The notes: generated by a model from the letters alone, not told the origin. DNA of 41,645 nt from Gymnopus androsaceus JB14 (GCA_009733575.1 ML769510.1:142100-183744); one strand, 5' to 3'; counted from the first letter of the stretch, positions 1 to 10,163 are shown. Program-made: numbers and translations.

Positions 1-1067
1 TAAACAACTAATGAACTTAAATTCGAAACTATACAGTATTTCAGATACTTGCCACCAGCCCTATTTGGGAATCTGAGTGATTTGCATTACAACTTGAGTA
101 AGGTGAGGCATGAGGTAGTAGCTGACTTTTTTTTCAAAGAAAAAACACACACAAAAGAATTGAAAAAAATCACACTCAAACATGTGTGACAAAAGTGTGA
201 GGGGTCCAAACTAGCTTTCACAAAAATTTCCTTTTTGGGAGGGTTGTTGCCAGCAAGGGGGTTGTTCAGTAGAATTATCCCAAACTGTGTGTCTTAGTCA
301 AAACATTCTCTCTATGAGATACAACATATTGTTAGGAAGTGTTGCGCTTCCTAACAAGTTCAACCGGACCAACAGTCGATGGACCGAATTCCGACCGCAA
401 TAACTGCCGGTTATGACAGGCACCCAAATCTTCCTTCTTTCTCCAACTGCCACGACAACCTCTCATATAGAGGCCACAACCGTTATCACTCACAGCTGAC
501 TATCCCATCCATCAATTCTCAAACCAGAAACCATTCTAATAACTTGCCATTATACTCAGACCGTGTTGTCACTGCGCATTTGACATTTGCAGTTCCATTT
601 GTGTTACCATCATGGAAATATCCTCTTCCTCTCTTTACAACATCTATATAACCCATTGATGCTTAGATACCATCCTACCCTCTCTTATATTGCTAACAGA
701 TTAAGTACTATTTCTTTACAGTAAGTACAACAAGTGACTTTTGGAATGACGCGGTTGTACTTTCCTTTTCTTGGAGAGACAGCTCACACATGCTGTGCGA
801 GCTGTGGGTCTGTTGGTTCAAGTAGTGCAGAGTAAATCAACACTAAGCAAGTGGAAACTAAGAGGTTTGGCTATCAATTTTAATAGCAAGGGTGCATTGT
901 CAAAGGTTTCCGCAAAGAAAATATCTATTTGTCTCTCAAAGATGACTGGTGTTTCTCGAGTGATGCTGGTAGACAATTGAAGGATGGATCTCCTTTTCTA
1001 ATCAATCTATACAGTTCGGGGCAATGATAGGGGCAACAAATATAACAATGACAACAAAAGAAACCAA
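1..1067. other. 5' flank without a recognised gene
   Basis: I see no convincing gene here. Short open frames exist (for example about 379-651 and 771-980) but match no family I know and lack introns or motifs. A perfect 10-bp inverted repeat sits at 330-356. A TATA-like ctatataa lies near 642-650. The stretch is probably relic retroelement flank. Confidence 0.5.
330..356. repeat. perfect 10-bp inverted repeat, LTR-end-like
   Basis: TGTTAGGAAG (330-339) is followed, after a 7-nt loop, by its exact reverse complement CTTCCTAACA (347-356). TGTTAGGA is also how the + strand begins at the solo LTR of 5532, and it is the reverse complement of the TCCTAACA that ends the 3' LTR at 13547. The site may therefore be the end of a minus-oriented LTR relic. 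I could not find a matching other end or a target duplication. Confidence 0.4.
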
Positions 1068-1165
1068 GGCCATATTCCCAGGGCTCCAGAAGTTATCGTA
1101 GCTCTTTACAAAAGCTCTACGAAGTCTTATCAATATGTTTTTAAAAAGCCTTACTGCATACTGTG
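1068..1165 (-). mobile_element. 98-bp terminal relic of the foldback element family
   Basis: This stretch is the reverse complement of 3635-3732, the outer end of the foldback element at 3631-7593. I count two differences in 98 positions, both CpG/TpG-type changes. The outer end (reverse complement CACAGTATGCAGTAAGGC) stops at 1165; the inner side stops at 1068 just after GGCCATATTCC. It is a truncated second copy of the same family, lying just upstream of the gypsy gag region. Confidence 0.8.
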
Positions 1166-1497
1166 CCCTATCAGGAGTCAATCTCAGCGATCGGCAATAC
1201 TCGCCGACGTGGTAGTGGTTTCGGTCCGCAGCAATTGCACCAACCGTAGTAACGACAGAACCCATTCAGGGTCAGCTAGGGCAAACCGATTACAAGCTAA
1301 CCCAAGCAGTCAATGTAAACGGTGCTCCAGTATGGATTCGCACTCCGACACGCGGTTGAATCATCACTCTAGATGAACCGCAAGTGGTCCCTACTTCGCC
1401 GACCCCACTGTCCGCGGCGGCTGGTCATTTACGACGCCTCGCTGTCACTCCCCCAAGGGATTCTGAGTGCTCCCAGACATTACCTATCGTCAAAACA
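1166..1497 (+). other. leader region before gypsy gag
   Basis: This should hold the 5' LTR end and primer-binding site of the gypsy element, but I find no clear match to the 3' LTR (13056-13547). The 5' LTR is either deleted or replaced by the relic at 1068-1165. The gag frame is open upstream from 1384, but that codon is GTG. The first in-frame ATG is at 1498. Confidence 0.4.
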
Positions 1498-2835
1498 ATG
1501 GGAGCAGAACCCGAAGCACAACCCTCCGTTCATGAGGAGCATGGTTCTCATACCTCAGAAAGAAGAGACGATGAAAGGGAATCTTCCCGACATGACGAGG
1601 AAGAAGATGCCAATTCCCATCCACAACCTTCTACAGATCCGCCACCAGGAGGCGATCCAGAAGACCCACCAGGTGGAGGTGGAGGTGGTGGTGGTGGTGG
1701 AGGCGGTGGACCTCCTCGAAGACCCAGAAGTGATCCTAATGATGACAAAAACAATACTCGTCAATTCTTCGATCTCATGAATTCCTTCCGAGGATCGATC
1801 GACACACTGGGTGGTGTACTTTCGAGGATGAACGTACCTTCCGGTGACTCTTCAGACTCGAAGTTGAAAGTAAAGGAATCTGACGTATTCGATGGTTCCG
1901 AACCTTGTAAGCTCAAAGGGTTCCTCGTTTCTTTATCTTTGGTTTTTATCAACCAACCAACGTATTTTACGGAGGCACGGAAGATTAACTACACCCTATC
2001 ATATCTCGGTGGTGCAGCGAAAGAATGGTTCAAACCCGAAATTCTTGATCCCAACCTTTCCGCTATACCCGCCTGGACTTCTTCTTATTCCGCACTCATA
2101 CAAGAGTTGCAGGATAATTTTGGTCTATACAACGCTCAGGGTGATGCCGAAGATAAGCTCGGAAACCTTCAAATGAAGGAAAACGAGAACGTACAAAAGT
2201 ACAATATCTGTTTCAATACTCTCGCCGCTTCCACGGCATGGGACAAATCCGCCCTTCAATGGGCATATCAGCGCGGTCTCGCTAATCGATTGAAGAACGA
2301 GTTGGCACGCATTCCCAAACTGCGTACTCTCACCGATTTCCGATACAAAGTTCTTCGAATCGACAATCGATACTGGAAGCGAGAAGAAGAAAAGAAAAGA
2401 GAGGTCGCAAGGACTTCCGGGGATAGTACTAGCGGTAAAACTTCTTCCCCAATGAAAAAGGGTTCATCAAACTCTTCCTCTCAAAATGTACAATCACAAT
2501 CTTCTTCTTCTAACATGAACAAGACTTTCAATGCATCGGTCTCCTTTTCTGGTCAGCAGAAACCAGCCGGAAAACAACCTTGGAAACCTACTGGTTCGTC
2601 TTCCGCTTCTTCCGCTTCGACGCCGAAGCCTTATGCGAACGTTCTGGGACCGGATGGCAAGTTAAAGCCAGCCGAGATGGAGCGCCGCAAGAAGAATAAT
2701 CTTTGTACTTTCTGTGGCGGAAAACACAAAGTCAAGGATTGTAATAAGCGGAACAAGTCGAACAACTCTAGTGGGCGTTCCGCTCAAACACAGGAGGCAC
2801 AACCTTCTGTTGTTGCGCCGACGTCGGAAAAATAG
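1498..2835 (+). CDS. gag: Ty3/gypsy Gag polyprotein
   Basis: Capsid/nucleocapsid protein of the chromovirus, which packages the element RNA into virus-like particles. I chose the ATG at 1498 (445 residues) because the longer open frame from 1384 begins with GTG. A low-complexity N-terminus has a poly-Gly run from GGT repeats (about residues 57-70). The retrotransposon-gag core follows, with YLGGAAKEWF (about 165-175) and a QLK-like region. The C-terminal third is Ser/Lys-rich and holds one zinc knuckle, CTFCGGKHKVKDC (about 403-415). Its spacing is CX2CX3HX4C, one residue shorter than the usual CX2CX4HX4C. No premature stop. The next frame, protease, begins about 75 bp downstream in another reading frame. 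Confidence 0.85.
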   Translation: MGAEPEAQPSVHEEHGSHTSERRDDERESSRHDEEEDANSHPQPSTDPPPGGDPEDPPGGGGGGGGGGGGGPPRRPRSDPNDDKNNTRQFFDLMNSFRGSIDTLGGVLSRMNVPSGDSSDSKLKVKESDVFDGSEPCKLKGFLVSLSLVFINQPTYFTEARKINYTLSYLGGAAKEWFKPEILDPNLSAIPAWTSSYSALIQELQDNFGLYNAQGDAEDKLGNLQMKENENVQKYNICFNTLAASTAWDKSALQWAYQRGLANRLKNELARIPKLRTLTDFRYKVLRIDNRYWKREEEKKREVARTSGDSTSGKTSSPMKKGSSNSSSQNVQSQSSSSNMNKTFNASVSFSGQQKPAGKQPWKPTGSSSASSASTPKPYANVLGPDGKLKPAEMERRKKNNLCTFCGGKHKVKDCNKRNKSNNSSGRSAQTQEAQPSVVAPTSEK

Positions 2836-2909
2836 TCCACAACTCCTGTACCCCGGTACGGAACGGGAGTTGCGTTGACCAGGTTTGTACCTCTGGGGAA
2901 TTATTCCTG

Positions 2910-3630
2910 AACGCATCCGCTCTTTCTACTTACGAACAATCTCTTACTATACCATTAGTTACAGAAATTCCAATCCTCGATGAATCGGAAAATACTTCCT
3001 CTCTTCTCAAATTCTTAAAACTTGGTGACTCTGGTTCTACAGACTGTTTCATTGATTTCCAATATGTTGCGCAAAATGATATTCCTACCTCTCCAATTCC
3101 GCCAATCAATTTACAACTTTTCAATGGTTCACTTTTGCCGACACCGATATTGCAAATCGTGAACTTAGATGTTCGTTTCCCTTCTGGCGAGCTTATTTCA
3201 CTCACCTTCTTCGTCACATCGTTAGACTCGACCTGCAAAGCCGTTCTAGGTTATAGTTTCTTGACCCACTACAATCCATTGATTGACTGGGAATCCAGAA
3301 ACATTACATTCCGAAAACCCTCTAAAGTCGAAGTCTCACTGACGAATTTGGTCGATCGTTTCGATTGATCTGAAACAGATTTTTCCCCTTCAGGAAAATC
3401 ACCTATTCCAAAAGTTGCTCCTGTTACAGGATTGCCTTCAAGCGGAAATCACTCTTGAACTATCCCTCGACCTTTATCCGAGAAGTTCCCTTACGAACCA
3501 ATCTACTCCTATCCATTGGTGATTCACCAACGAGCTTCGAAACTTGAGTCTGACAACATCGACATTGCTTTCGTCAGTGCTGCAGCACTCCACTGGATCT
3601 GTAAGGATTCCGGGAAGACCCATTGCTTCT
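2910..3630 (+). pseudogene. gypsy aspartic protease and start of pol, interrupted
   Basis: Retroviral-type aspartic protease region in frame 3. The catalytic motif reads GDSGSTDCFID (near 3025-3055), and the typical VLGYSFLTHYNPLIDW motif follows (near 3240-3290), as in Ty3/gypsy proteases. The frame then runs to 3630 but contains TGA at 3366 and 3456. Both sit where CGA (Arg) would fit. The last residues before the foldback insertion resemble the linker that precedes gypsy RT. At 3631 the frame is cut by the foldback element. Deleting the insert with one target copy leaves a +1 frame difference, so a small indel is also present. Confidence 0.75.
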
Positions 3631-4329
3631 CACACACAGTATGCAGTAAGGCTTTTTAAAAACATATTGATAAGACTTCGTAGAGCTTTTGTAAAGAGCT
3701 ACAATAACTTCTGGAGCCCCGGGAATATGGCCAGGCAGCTGCTAAAGTCCGGCCTGGCACCCAGGGCGCTTATTCGGCAGCCCACGGCACCTTCGGCACC
3801 CTCCCAAAATGGCAGAGACCATCAAATACTGTTTATCCATAAGTTTTTAAAAAGATTGTGATAAGGTGATACACCTAGCCCGATGCCCGCCCACTGGCAC
3901 CTATAGCATAGTGCGCTCACCGGCGCTTATTTCCCGCCCTCCGGCGCTTATTTTGACAAAAAAATGTCGGTGATTAGGCTTGATAAATACTGAAAAAATC
4001 ATGAAAAATACTGAAAATATTCAGGCAGTGGGAATGCACCCTGTACCGACTTTAATTTTTGTCACATGATTTGGGACTTGATTTTAGCGCCCACAGGGGC
4101 TATTTTGCGGAAAAATTGAAAATTAGGCCTCATAAATCCCGGAAAAATCCTGGAAAAATTGTAAAAAATGTGGAAAATATTCAGGGATGTATCACAATCA
4201 CATGACCCTGGATCTTTTGCAAAAAAAACCCAATAATGGATAATAATCACAAAAAATCAGAAATTTCTCATAAAACAGCAGCAGGGGTAGGGATATACAC
4301 CATACCATATATGGTTATGATGACATTCT

Positions 4330-4500
4330 ATAGATATGATTAGAGTGGCACTGTAAAATATGGTCATAGTGGCACTATAAAATATGGTCATGGTGGCATT
4401 GTATGAATATGGTTAAAGTGGCACTATATTTACAGTGGCACCAGTATGATTACAGTGGCACTATAAAATATGGTCATGCTGGCACTGTATGAGTATGGTT
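4330..4500. repeat. minisatellite-like units in left arm
   Basis: Imperfect tandem units built on GTGGCACTATAAAATATGG and TGGTCAT recur about every 25-45 bp. The mirrored right arm carries the same units in reverse complement (about 6690-6920). Such subterminal units may be transposase binding sites; that role is inference. Confidence 0.65.
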
Positions 4501-4522
4501 AAAACATTACCATATAAATTAT

Positions 4523-4950
4523 TAGTGTGTGGCCCAGGTATGCTGGGTGAGCCAGGTTTCCGGGTCAGGTGGCTGTGCTGGGTTGGGTTGGGTCCAGCTC
4601 TGCAGACCCAAGACCCACCTGGATCCATCCAGGGTCAAGAATATTTTTTGCGTATTGATCTCATAGCTGTACTTGATCTTAGTAAATTTGTAGTACTGTA
4701 CTGTTTTTTTTGATACAAGAATACCTGAACCCTCAATTATGATGTCATATCACAAAAAAAATTCGAGTTCTTTTTGGTTATGATGTCATTATTGGTTTGT
4801 ATTTCTATATGGGATTCCTGGTGTCTGGGGGAAACTGTAACCTAACCCAACCATGAGAAACCCATACCTGTCGAACCAGGTATGGGTATAGCCTTGGCTC
4901 CAGGTTGGGTTGATGTTTTGGGCACCCAACCTGACCCAAGTCACACACTA
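4523..4950. mobile_element. hAT-like MITE, 428 bp
   Basis: Terminal inverted repeats TAGTGTGTGGCCCAGGT and, at the other end, TAGTGTGTGACTTGGGT. A perfect 8-bp target duplication TAAATTAT lies at 4515-4522 and 4951-4958. The opposite arm of the foldback element preserves the unoccupied site as TAAATTGT, which proves a later insertion. No coding capacity. TAG-type ends with 8-bp duplications are typical of hAT elements. Confidence 0.88.
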
Positions 4951-5531
4951 TAAATTATAAATACAGTTATGGTACTGCCATGTAAATATGGTTATGGAAC
5001 AGCCACTAGGGATCTGCACTATAACTGTATAATATGGCTTACAGTTACAGTTATACAGGTACTTGTAATTGTTTGGAGTAAATTCATCCTCAAGGTTTCG
5101 GTATCTTTTCTGTTGTTTTCTATTGTGTATTTTTCCGAAATCCATGAACAGTTGGTTGTAATAGTACAAGAGTACCCAGTCCTGATGATACTATGCATAT
5201 ACTCACACTGAGTTATCAGTACTACTCCAATACAGCCATATCATTCTAGTCATAGCAGTACCATAACATATAAAAGTAGGGCTGCAATTAACACAAGTCA
5301 TATCATGCTTCTGTACCAGTATATCACAGTACCTTAGCTGTCAATGTACTTGTATATCCCAAGTCACCCAAACTCCATCACATGAGTTACCTTTCTGAGT
5401 TACAAGTACATTGACACTACACTTGCATTGGTATTGTAGTACTGTAACTCTCATAACTCAGACATAAGGCTATATCCTATGTTAGTGAATATACTGGTTA
5501 GTTTCATCCATGGTACTGAGCTATACTGTAC

Positions 5532-6141
5532 TGTTAGGACCGTGCTACCGGAGGGGAGCCGGGCCTGAAAGAAGTCAAGCCGGGTCGGACCGAAGTATAA
5601 ACCGAAGCAACCGAAGTAGTTGCCGACCGGAGACACGAGAAGGAAGCGGACCGCGGACCGTCTATTAGGACGGGCCCTCGCTACGCCGAATGGTCCTGAA
5701 GGGTATGGAAGCGACGACACCGAAGGTCGTCGATAAGAATGTCCGAGATGGACTTGACGACGCCGAAGGTCGTCGGTGAGTAAAGGATCAAGGCCGGAAG
5801 GCGTTGAGTTGAGTATAGGGTTAATCCAAGTCGATATTTAAACTAAAGACTACTATACAAGATGAGTCGGCTTATATACGGTAGTCCTTATTGTTAAAAT
5901 AAAGATAATAGCTTCCCGTACGATATAGGTCGGCCGGGAAGGAGAATAATAAGTAATTGTCTTTCGGTTAGAGTAATTGTTAAACGTGAGAATAAATGGG
6001 GAACAATAAGAAACGGACCGAAACGGACCAAGGTGACCGGCCCGAGCGGCTCGGTCACTTAGAAGAAATATCCGATATAAGTACAGAGGGATCTCGGTCG
6101 TCTCGGTAAGTGTACCGGCCGTAGCTGGCATGGTCGTAACA
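5532..6141 (-). mobile_element. solo gypsy LTR, 610 bp
   Basis: It begins TGTTAGGACC, ends GGTCGTAACA and is flanked by a perfect 5-bp duplication TGTAC (5527-5531, 6142-6146). The TATATAAG promoter box is on the minus strand near 5868-5880, so the LTR points left. Read on the minus strand it shares blocks with the 3' LTR at 13056-13547: TAGTAGTCTT followed by AGTTTAAATATC, ACATAGCGAGGG-like sequence, and the terminal TAGCACG-TCCTAACA. It is a diverged member of the same gypsy family left by LTR-LTR recombination. Confidence 0.88.
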
Positions 6142-6422
6142 TGTACTCATAGTCAATACATGATTGAATAGTTGGTCAAAACCAGTAATGATACTGTAAT
6201 CTTGCTGTATGAGATACCTGTACAGCAACCATATAAATATGGCTGTAAAAAGTGTCCTCAGACACTCTTTACAGTACAATTACAAGTACCTGTATAACTG
6301 TAACTGTAAGCCATATCATACAGTCATAGTGTGGATCCCTAGTGGCTGTTCCATAACCATGTTAACATGACAGTACCATAACTGTATTTACAATTTATAT
6401 GGTGATATTTTAACCATATTTA

Positions 6423-6685
6423 CAGTGACAGCAAAATCAAACCTGCACCCCAGATTCAGAAACTGCATGTGTCGCCAGCTCTTACCACACAGAAAAAGTC
6501 CTCCTCATGTCAACATTAGTAATCTTCAGGTGAATATGGCCTGTATTCACACCAGGAATAGCATAGAGTACAGTACATAGTTGTAATACTACAGTATTGC
6601 CAAAAAAGCAGTACAAAAAAAGTTTAGCACCAGGAATGTATGCGGCTCCCAAATCAGGGGTGCAGGTTTGATTTTGCTGTCACTG
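6423..6685. mobile_element. Tc1/mariner-like MITE, 263 bp
   Basis: Perfect 29-bp terminal inverted repeats begin CAGTGACAGCAAAATCAAAC at each end. TA dinucleotides flank it (6421-6422 and 6686-6687), the target duplication of the Tc1/mariner superfamily. Internal sequence has no frame. It sits in the right arm of the foldback element. Confidence 0.9.
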
Positions 6686-6689
6686 TATA

Positions 6690-6920
6690 TGGTGGTACCA
6701 TAACAGTATTCATACAGTGCTACTGTAAGAATATTTATACAGTGCCACTGTAACCATATTTATATGTTGCCACTGTAAATATAGTGCCACCCTAACCATA
6801 TTCACACAGTGCCACCATGACCATATTTTACAGTGCCACTGTAATCATACTGGTGCCACTGTAAATGTAGTGCCACTCTAACCATGTTCATACAGTGCCA
6901 CTGTGACCATATTTATAGAA
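6690..6920. repeat. minisatellite-like units in right arm
   Basis: Units on CAGTGCCACTGTAACCATAT recur in reverse complement of those at 4330-4500. Copies differ by point changes and unit number. Confidence 0.65.
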
Positions 6921-7592
6921 TGTCATCATAACCATATTTGGTACGGTGTATATCCCTACCCCTGCTGCTGTTTTATGAGAAATTTCTGATTTTTTTGTGA
7001 TTATTATCCATTATTGGGTTCTTTTTGCAAAAGATCCAGGGTCATGTGATTCTGATACATCCCTGAATATTTTCCACATTTTTTACAATTTTCCAGGATT
7101 TTTCCGGGATTTATGAGGCCTAATTTTCAATTTTTCCGCAAAATAAGCCCCTGTGGGCGCTAAAATCAAGTCCCAAATCATGTGACAAAAATTAAAGTCG
7201 GTATAGGGTGCATTCCCGCTGCCTGAATATTTTCAGTATTTTTCATGATTTTTTCAGTATTTATCAAGCCTAATCACCGACATTTTTTGTCAAAATAAGC
7301 GCACCGGTGAGCGCACTATGCTATAGGTGCCAGTGGTCGGGCATCGGGCTAGGTGTATCACCTTATCACAATCTTTTTAAAAACTTATGGATAAACAGTA
7401 TTTGATGGTATTCTGCCATTTTGGGAGGTTGCCGAAGGTGCCGTGGGCCGCCGAATAAGCGCCCTGGGTGCCAGGCCGGATTTTAGCAGCTGCCCGGCCA
7501 TATTCCCGGGGCTCCAGAAGTTATTGTAGCTCTTTACAAAAGCTCTACGAAGTCTTATCAACATTTTTTTAAAAGGCTTTACAGCATCGGTT

Positions 7593-8655
7593 GTGCTTCT
7601 GAGGGCTATCCATTCGGAAACAATTGCACGCGCGGCGACAACAGATCAGCCACACAAAGAAGATCTGGGTGTTCCTAAGGAATACCATGATTTTCTAGAC
7701 GTCTTCGATGAAATCGAAGCCGATGTCCTTGCTGAACACCGACCATACGACCTCAAAATTGAATTGGAGGAAGGTGCTGAACCTCCACTCGGCCGCATCA
7801 TTCCTCTGTTGCCAAGAGAACAGGAAGCCCTTCGTGAATTCCTGGATACGCATCTGAAAACTGGTTTTATCGCACCATCGAACTCGCCGCACGGCGCTCC
7901 CGTCCTCTTTGCACTGAAGAAAGACGGAAAGCTTCAACTTTGCATCGACTTCAGAGGTTTGAACAAAATCACGAAGAAGGATCGCTATCTGTTACCGCTC
8001 ATATCAGATCTCCTTGACGTGCCTAAAAAAGCACACATCTACACCAAAATCGACCTCAAACACGCTTATCACCTTGTGCACATTAACAAGGGAGACGAAT
8101 GGAAAACTACCTTTCGTACCTGCTGGGGTTCCTACGAATGGAATGTTATGCCTTTCGGACTCACCAATGCTCCCGCCGCCTGGCAACAATTTATCAACGA
8201 TGTTCTCGCCGACATGATAGATGTCAACGTCATTGTGTACCTCGATGACATCCTCATCCATTCTGACAATGTGGAAAGTCATCAAGACCATGTCCGCGAA
8301 GTTCTCCGCCGACTCCGCAAACATTGATTATTCACTAACGCCAGCAAATGCGAATGGAGCGTTGACACGGTTGAATATCTGGGTTACATTATGTTACCAG
8401 CCGGTCTTACCATGGCCGCCGACAAAGTATGAGCAATCGTCAACTGGCCGACACCTAGAAAGGTTAAAGATGTTCAGTCATTTCTTGGCTTCGCAAATTT
8501 CTATCTCCGTTTTATTTATAATTATTCCGACATTGTTGTGCCATTGACTCGCCTCACTCGAAAGAGTGTCGATTGGTTCTGGTCAATTGAATGTCAAGAA
8601 GCTTTTGAAAAGCTTAAATGGGCTTTTACCCATGCTCCGATCTTAGCTCACTGGG
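7593..8655 (+). pseudogene. pol: gypsy reverse transcriptase, part 1 of pol
   Basis: RNA-dependent DNA polymerase of the chromovirus, in frame 3 after the foldback insert. The first residues resemble the pre-RT linker (IHSETIARAA). Palm and finger motifs follow: LCIDFRGLN, FTKIDLKHAYH-like IYTKIDLKHAY, MPFGLTNAP, and the catalytic YLDD at 8238-8249. After RT the connection to RNase H begins ([12 protein letters not shown]). TGA codons at 8325 and 8430 interrupt an otherwise open frame; both sit where Arg is common (KH-R-LF, DKV-R-AIV). The frame is cut at 8655 by the insert 8656-9305 and resumes exactly in frame at 9306 when insert and one target copy are removed. Confidence 0.9.
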
Positions 8656-9305
8656 CAGCTGGTTCTTTAGCAGTATTAAAATAAACCCCGACAAGTTCTC
8701 GGAGGTGCATTTTAATATTTGGGACAACTTGTCAGCACCAAAGTTGTAATATCTATACAGAGAGAACAAGAGCCCGTGGGAAAAAAAGGACACTTTTCTC
8801 ATGCTCGTGCAGGTCACCTGCACCCAACCCTAACCCTACCTCGTATCCTAACCCTAATGATGACTAATATTATAACAGTGGGGGCAAGCCCCCACACCCC
8901 CATTTTTATCCTCAACCCCTAAACCCTAACCACCCTAACCCTAACCTATGTGCACTGTTTGTTTGGCACTGTTTTGATCAGGTCTCTATGTTAGGGTAAG
9001 CACTTTGTGCTTACCCTAACGAGACCTGACCAAAACAGTGCGAAAATTTCCTTTTTTGGCATAACTCGCTTTTAGGGTTAGGGTTAAATGGATAGCACCA
9101 TCGGAAAGAGGGCCGAAAATAACGGGGTGTAGCCGTTTCTGTTTTTTCCCACGGCCCCTAGTTCCCGAGATATGGCCCCATCTTATCATACTATGGTTAG
9201 GGTTCCCCTGTCAGTGCTGTAGGCTCTATATAGCTGTCGCAAATATTAAAATGCACCTACGACAAGTTGTCAGGCTTTATTTTAATAAGGCTAGAGCCTC
9301 AGGTG
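8656..9305. mobile_element. 650-bp TIR element carrying telomere-like repeats
   Basis: Flanked by CACTGGG (8649-8655 and 9306-9312). About 65-bp imperfect inverted ends share TATTAAAATAAA, GACAAGTT and GGTGCATTTTAATATTTG. Excision with one flank restores the gypsy pol frame. The left half carries CCCTAA repeats (8826-8855, 8913-8946), the right half TTAGGG repeats (9071-9088, 9194-9206), with a large hairpin in the centre. There is also GTGGGGGCAAGCCCCCAC at 8878-8895. No coding capacity. The superfamily is unresolved. Confidence 0.88.
8967..9040. repeat. central 74-nt hairpin with TTAGGG motif
   Basis: Outer arms of 20 nt (from CACTGTTTTGATCAGGTCTC) pair with one mismatch. After a TAT bulge, inner arms GTTAGGGTAAGCAC and GTGCTTACCCTAAC pair perfectly over a TTT loop. 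It is near the midpoint of the 650-bp element. Confidence 0.9.
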
Positions 9306-10163
9306 CACTGGGAGCCCGATTGTCCACTCATCGTCGAAACCGACGCCTCCAATTATGCTCTTGCAGCAATTCTTTCAATCGTCCTCGCCAACGACGAAGT
9401 CCATCCAATCGCTTTTCTCTCCCGCACATTCCAAGCTGCAGAACTCAGCTATGACACCCATGACAAAGAACTTTTAGCAATCTTTGAGGCTTTTAAAGCC
9501 TGGCAACACTACCTCGAAGGTTCCGGCGATCCTATCAACGTCATTACTGACCACAAGAACCTTGAATACTTCTCAACAACGAAAATTCTTACAAGGCGAC
9601 AAGTTCGATGGTCAGAATACCTTCACCAGTTCAACATGGTAATTCGCTTCCGCCCGGGTAAATTAGGAGAGAAACCGGATTCAATCACTAGACAGTGGGA
9701 CGTCTATCCGAAAGAGGGGGATATCAGCTACGTGCAAGTTAATCCTCATAATTTCAGACCCATATTCACTAACGAGCAATTAACTGTTTCACTTCAAGCA
9801 ACCTTTCTCGAAGGTCCCACCCTTTGCGCGTCGATTGTCTTAGACATCGATGCTTTACACCAAGCAATTCAACTTGCTCTTCCGCTCGATCCCGAATCCG
9901 CTGCCGGTCTCGAACTAGTGAAGGATCCCTCCAAGCCTCAATGGGAACTGAAACCAGATGGATTACTACGCTTAGATGAGCGGATCTATGTTCCAAATCA
10001 TTCCAATCTCCGTCTTCAAGTTCTTCGTTATTTTCATGATCATCCACTTTCCGGTCATTTCGGCCAAAACCGCACTCTCGAAGCTATTAGACGATTGTAC
10101 ACTTGGCCGAAAGTCCGCGAATTCGTTCGCGACTATGTCGGTTCATGTACCACCTGCGGTTGA
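9306..10163 (+). pseudogene. pol: gypsy RNase H and integrase zinc domain, part 2 of pol
   Basis: Continues pol in frame 3. The RNase H domain has the expected acidic positions in LIVETDASNYALAA, AFLSRTFQAAELSYDTHDKELLAI and NVITDHKNLEYF. The tether motif KPDSITRQWDVYP precedes the integrase N-terminal HHCC zinc domain (H-X-H in FHDHPLSGHF and the pair CTTC near 10146-10157). A TGA at 10161, immediately after TTCG, stops the frame where CGA (Arg, as in CGRNKP) is expected. Without it the frame runs on into the catalytic core. Confidence 0.88.

Larger units (their letters stand above)
3631..5071 (+). repeat. left arm of foldback element
   Basis: Inverted copy of 6283-7593. The outer ~700 bp match at high identity, including the block around 3860-4290. 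Similarity resumes at 4951-5071 after the MITE at 4523-4950. The inner end is marked by gctTACAGTTACAGTTATAC near 5038-5058. Confidence 0.8.
3631..7593. mobile_element. 4-kb foldback element with kilobase inverted arms
   Basis: The left side (3631 to about 5070) and right side (about 6283-7593) are inverted copies of each other once later inserts are removed. The target duplication is TGCTTCT (3624-3630 and 7594-7600), 7 bp perfect and 8 bp with one change. Left end CACACACAGTATGCAG; right end, reverse-complemented, CAACCGATGCTGTAAAG. No transposase is encoded; open frames in the arms are incidental. It interrupts the gypsy element between protease and RT. The centre holds a solo LTR and the arms hold two MITEs. 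The superfamily is unresolved; 7-8 bp duplications fit hAT-, Mutator- or KDZ-like enzymes. Confidence 0.85.
6283..7593 (-). repeat. right arm of foldback element
   Basis: Reverse-complement counterpart of 3631-5071, with the mariner-like MITE at 6423-6685 inserted in it. It ends at GCATCGGTTG before the TGCTTCT duplication. Confidence 0.8.

Noticed and set aside
330..760. 330-760 as the 5' LTR of the gypsy element
   Set aside because: It does not resemble the 3' LTR at 13056-13547 beyond a terminal motif, and no target duplication was found.
1002..1265. Similar proteins encoded at 1002-1265 (minus) and 3544-3861 (plus)
   Set aside because: Both read through the same transposon terminal repeat; the similarity is from DNA repeat copies, not from a gene.
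1384..1497. Upstream extension of gypsy gag to 1384
   Set aside because: The first codon is GTG, not used for starts in nuclear fungal genes; the ATG at 1498 is preferred.
1548..1764. Minus-strand proline- and serine-rich frames opposite gag
   Set aside because: They are shadows of the GGT repeat that encodes poly-Gly in gag.
3631..7593. Calling the foldback element a KDZ or hAT member
   Set aside because: The 7-8 bp duplication allows several superfamilies and no transposase is encoded, so no family was assigned.
8826..9206. A real chromosome end or telomere-fusion scar
   Set aside because: The repeats are short, opposed and enclosed by TIRs and a target duplication within a gypsy pol, so they belong to an inserted element.
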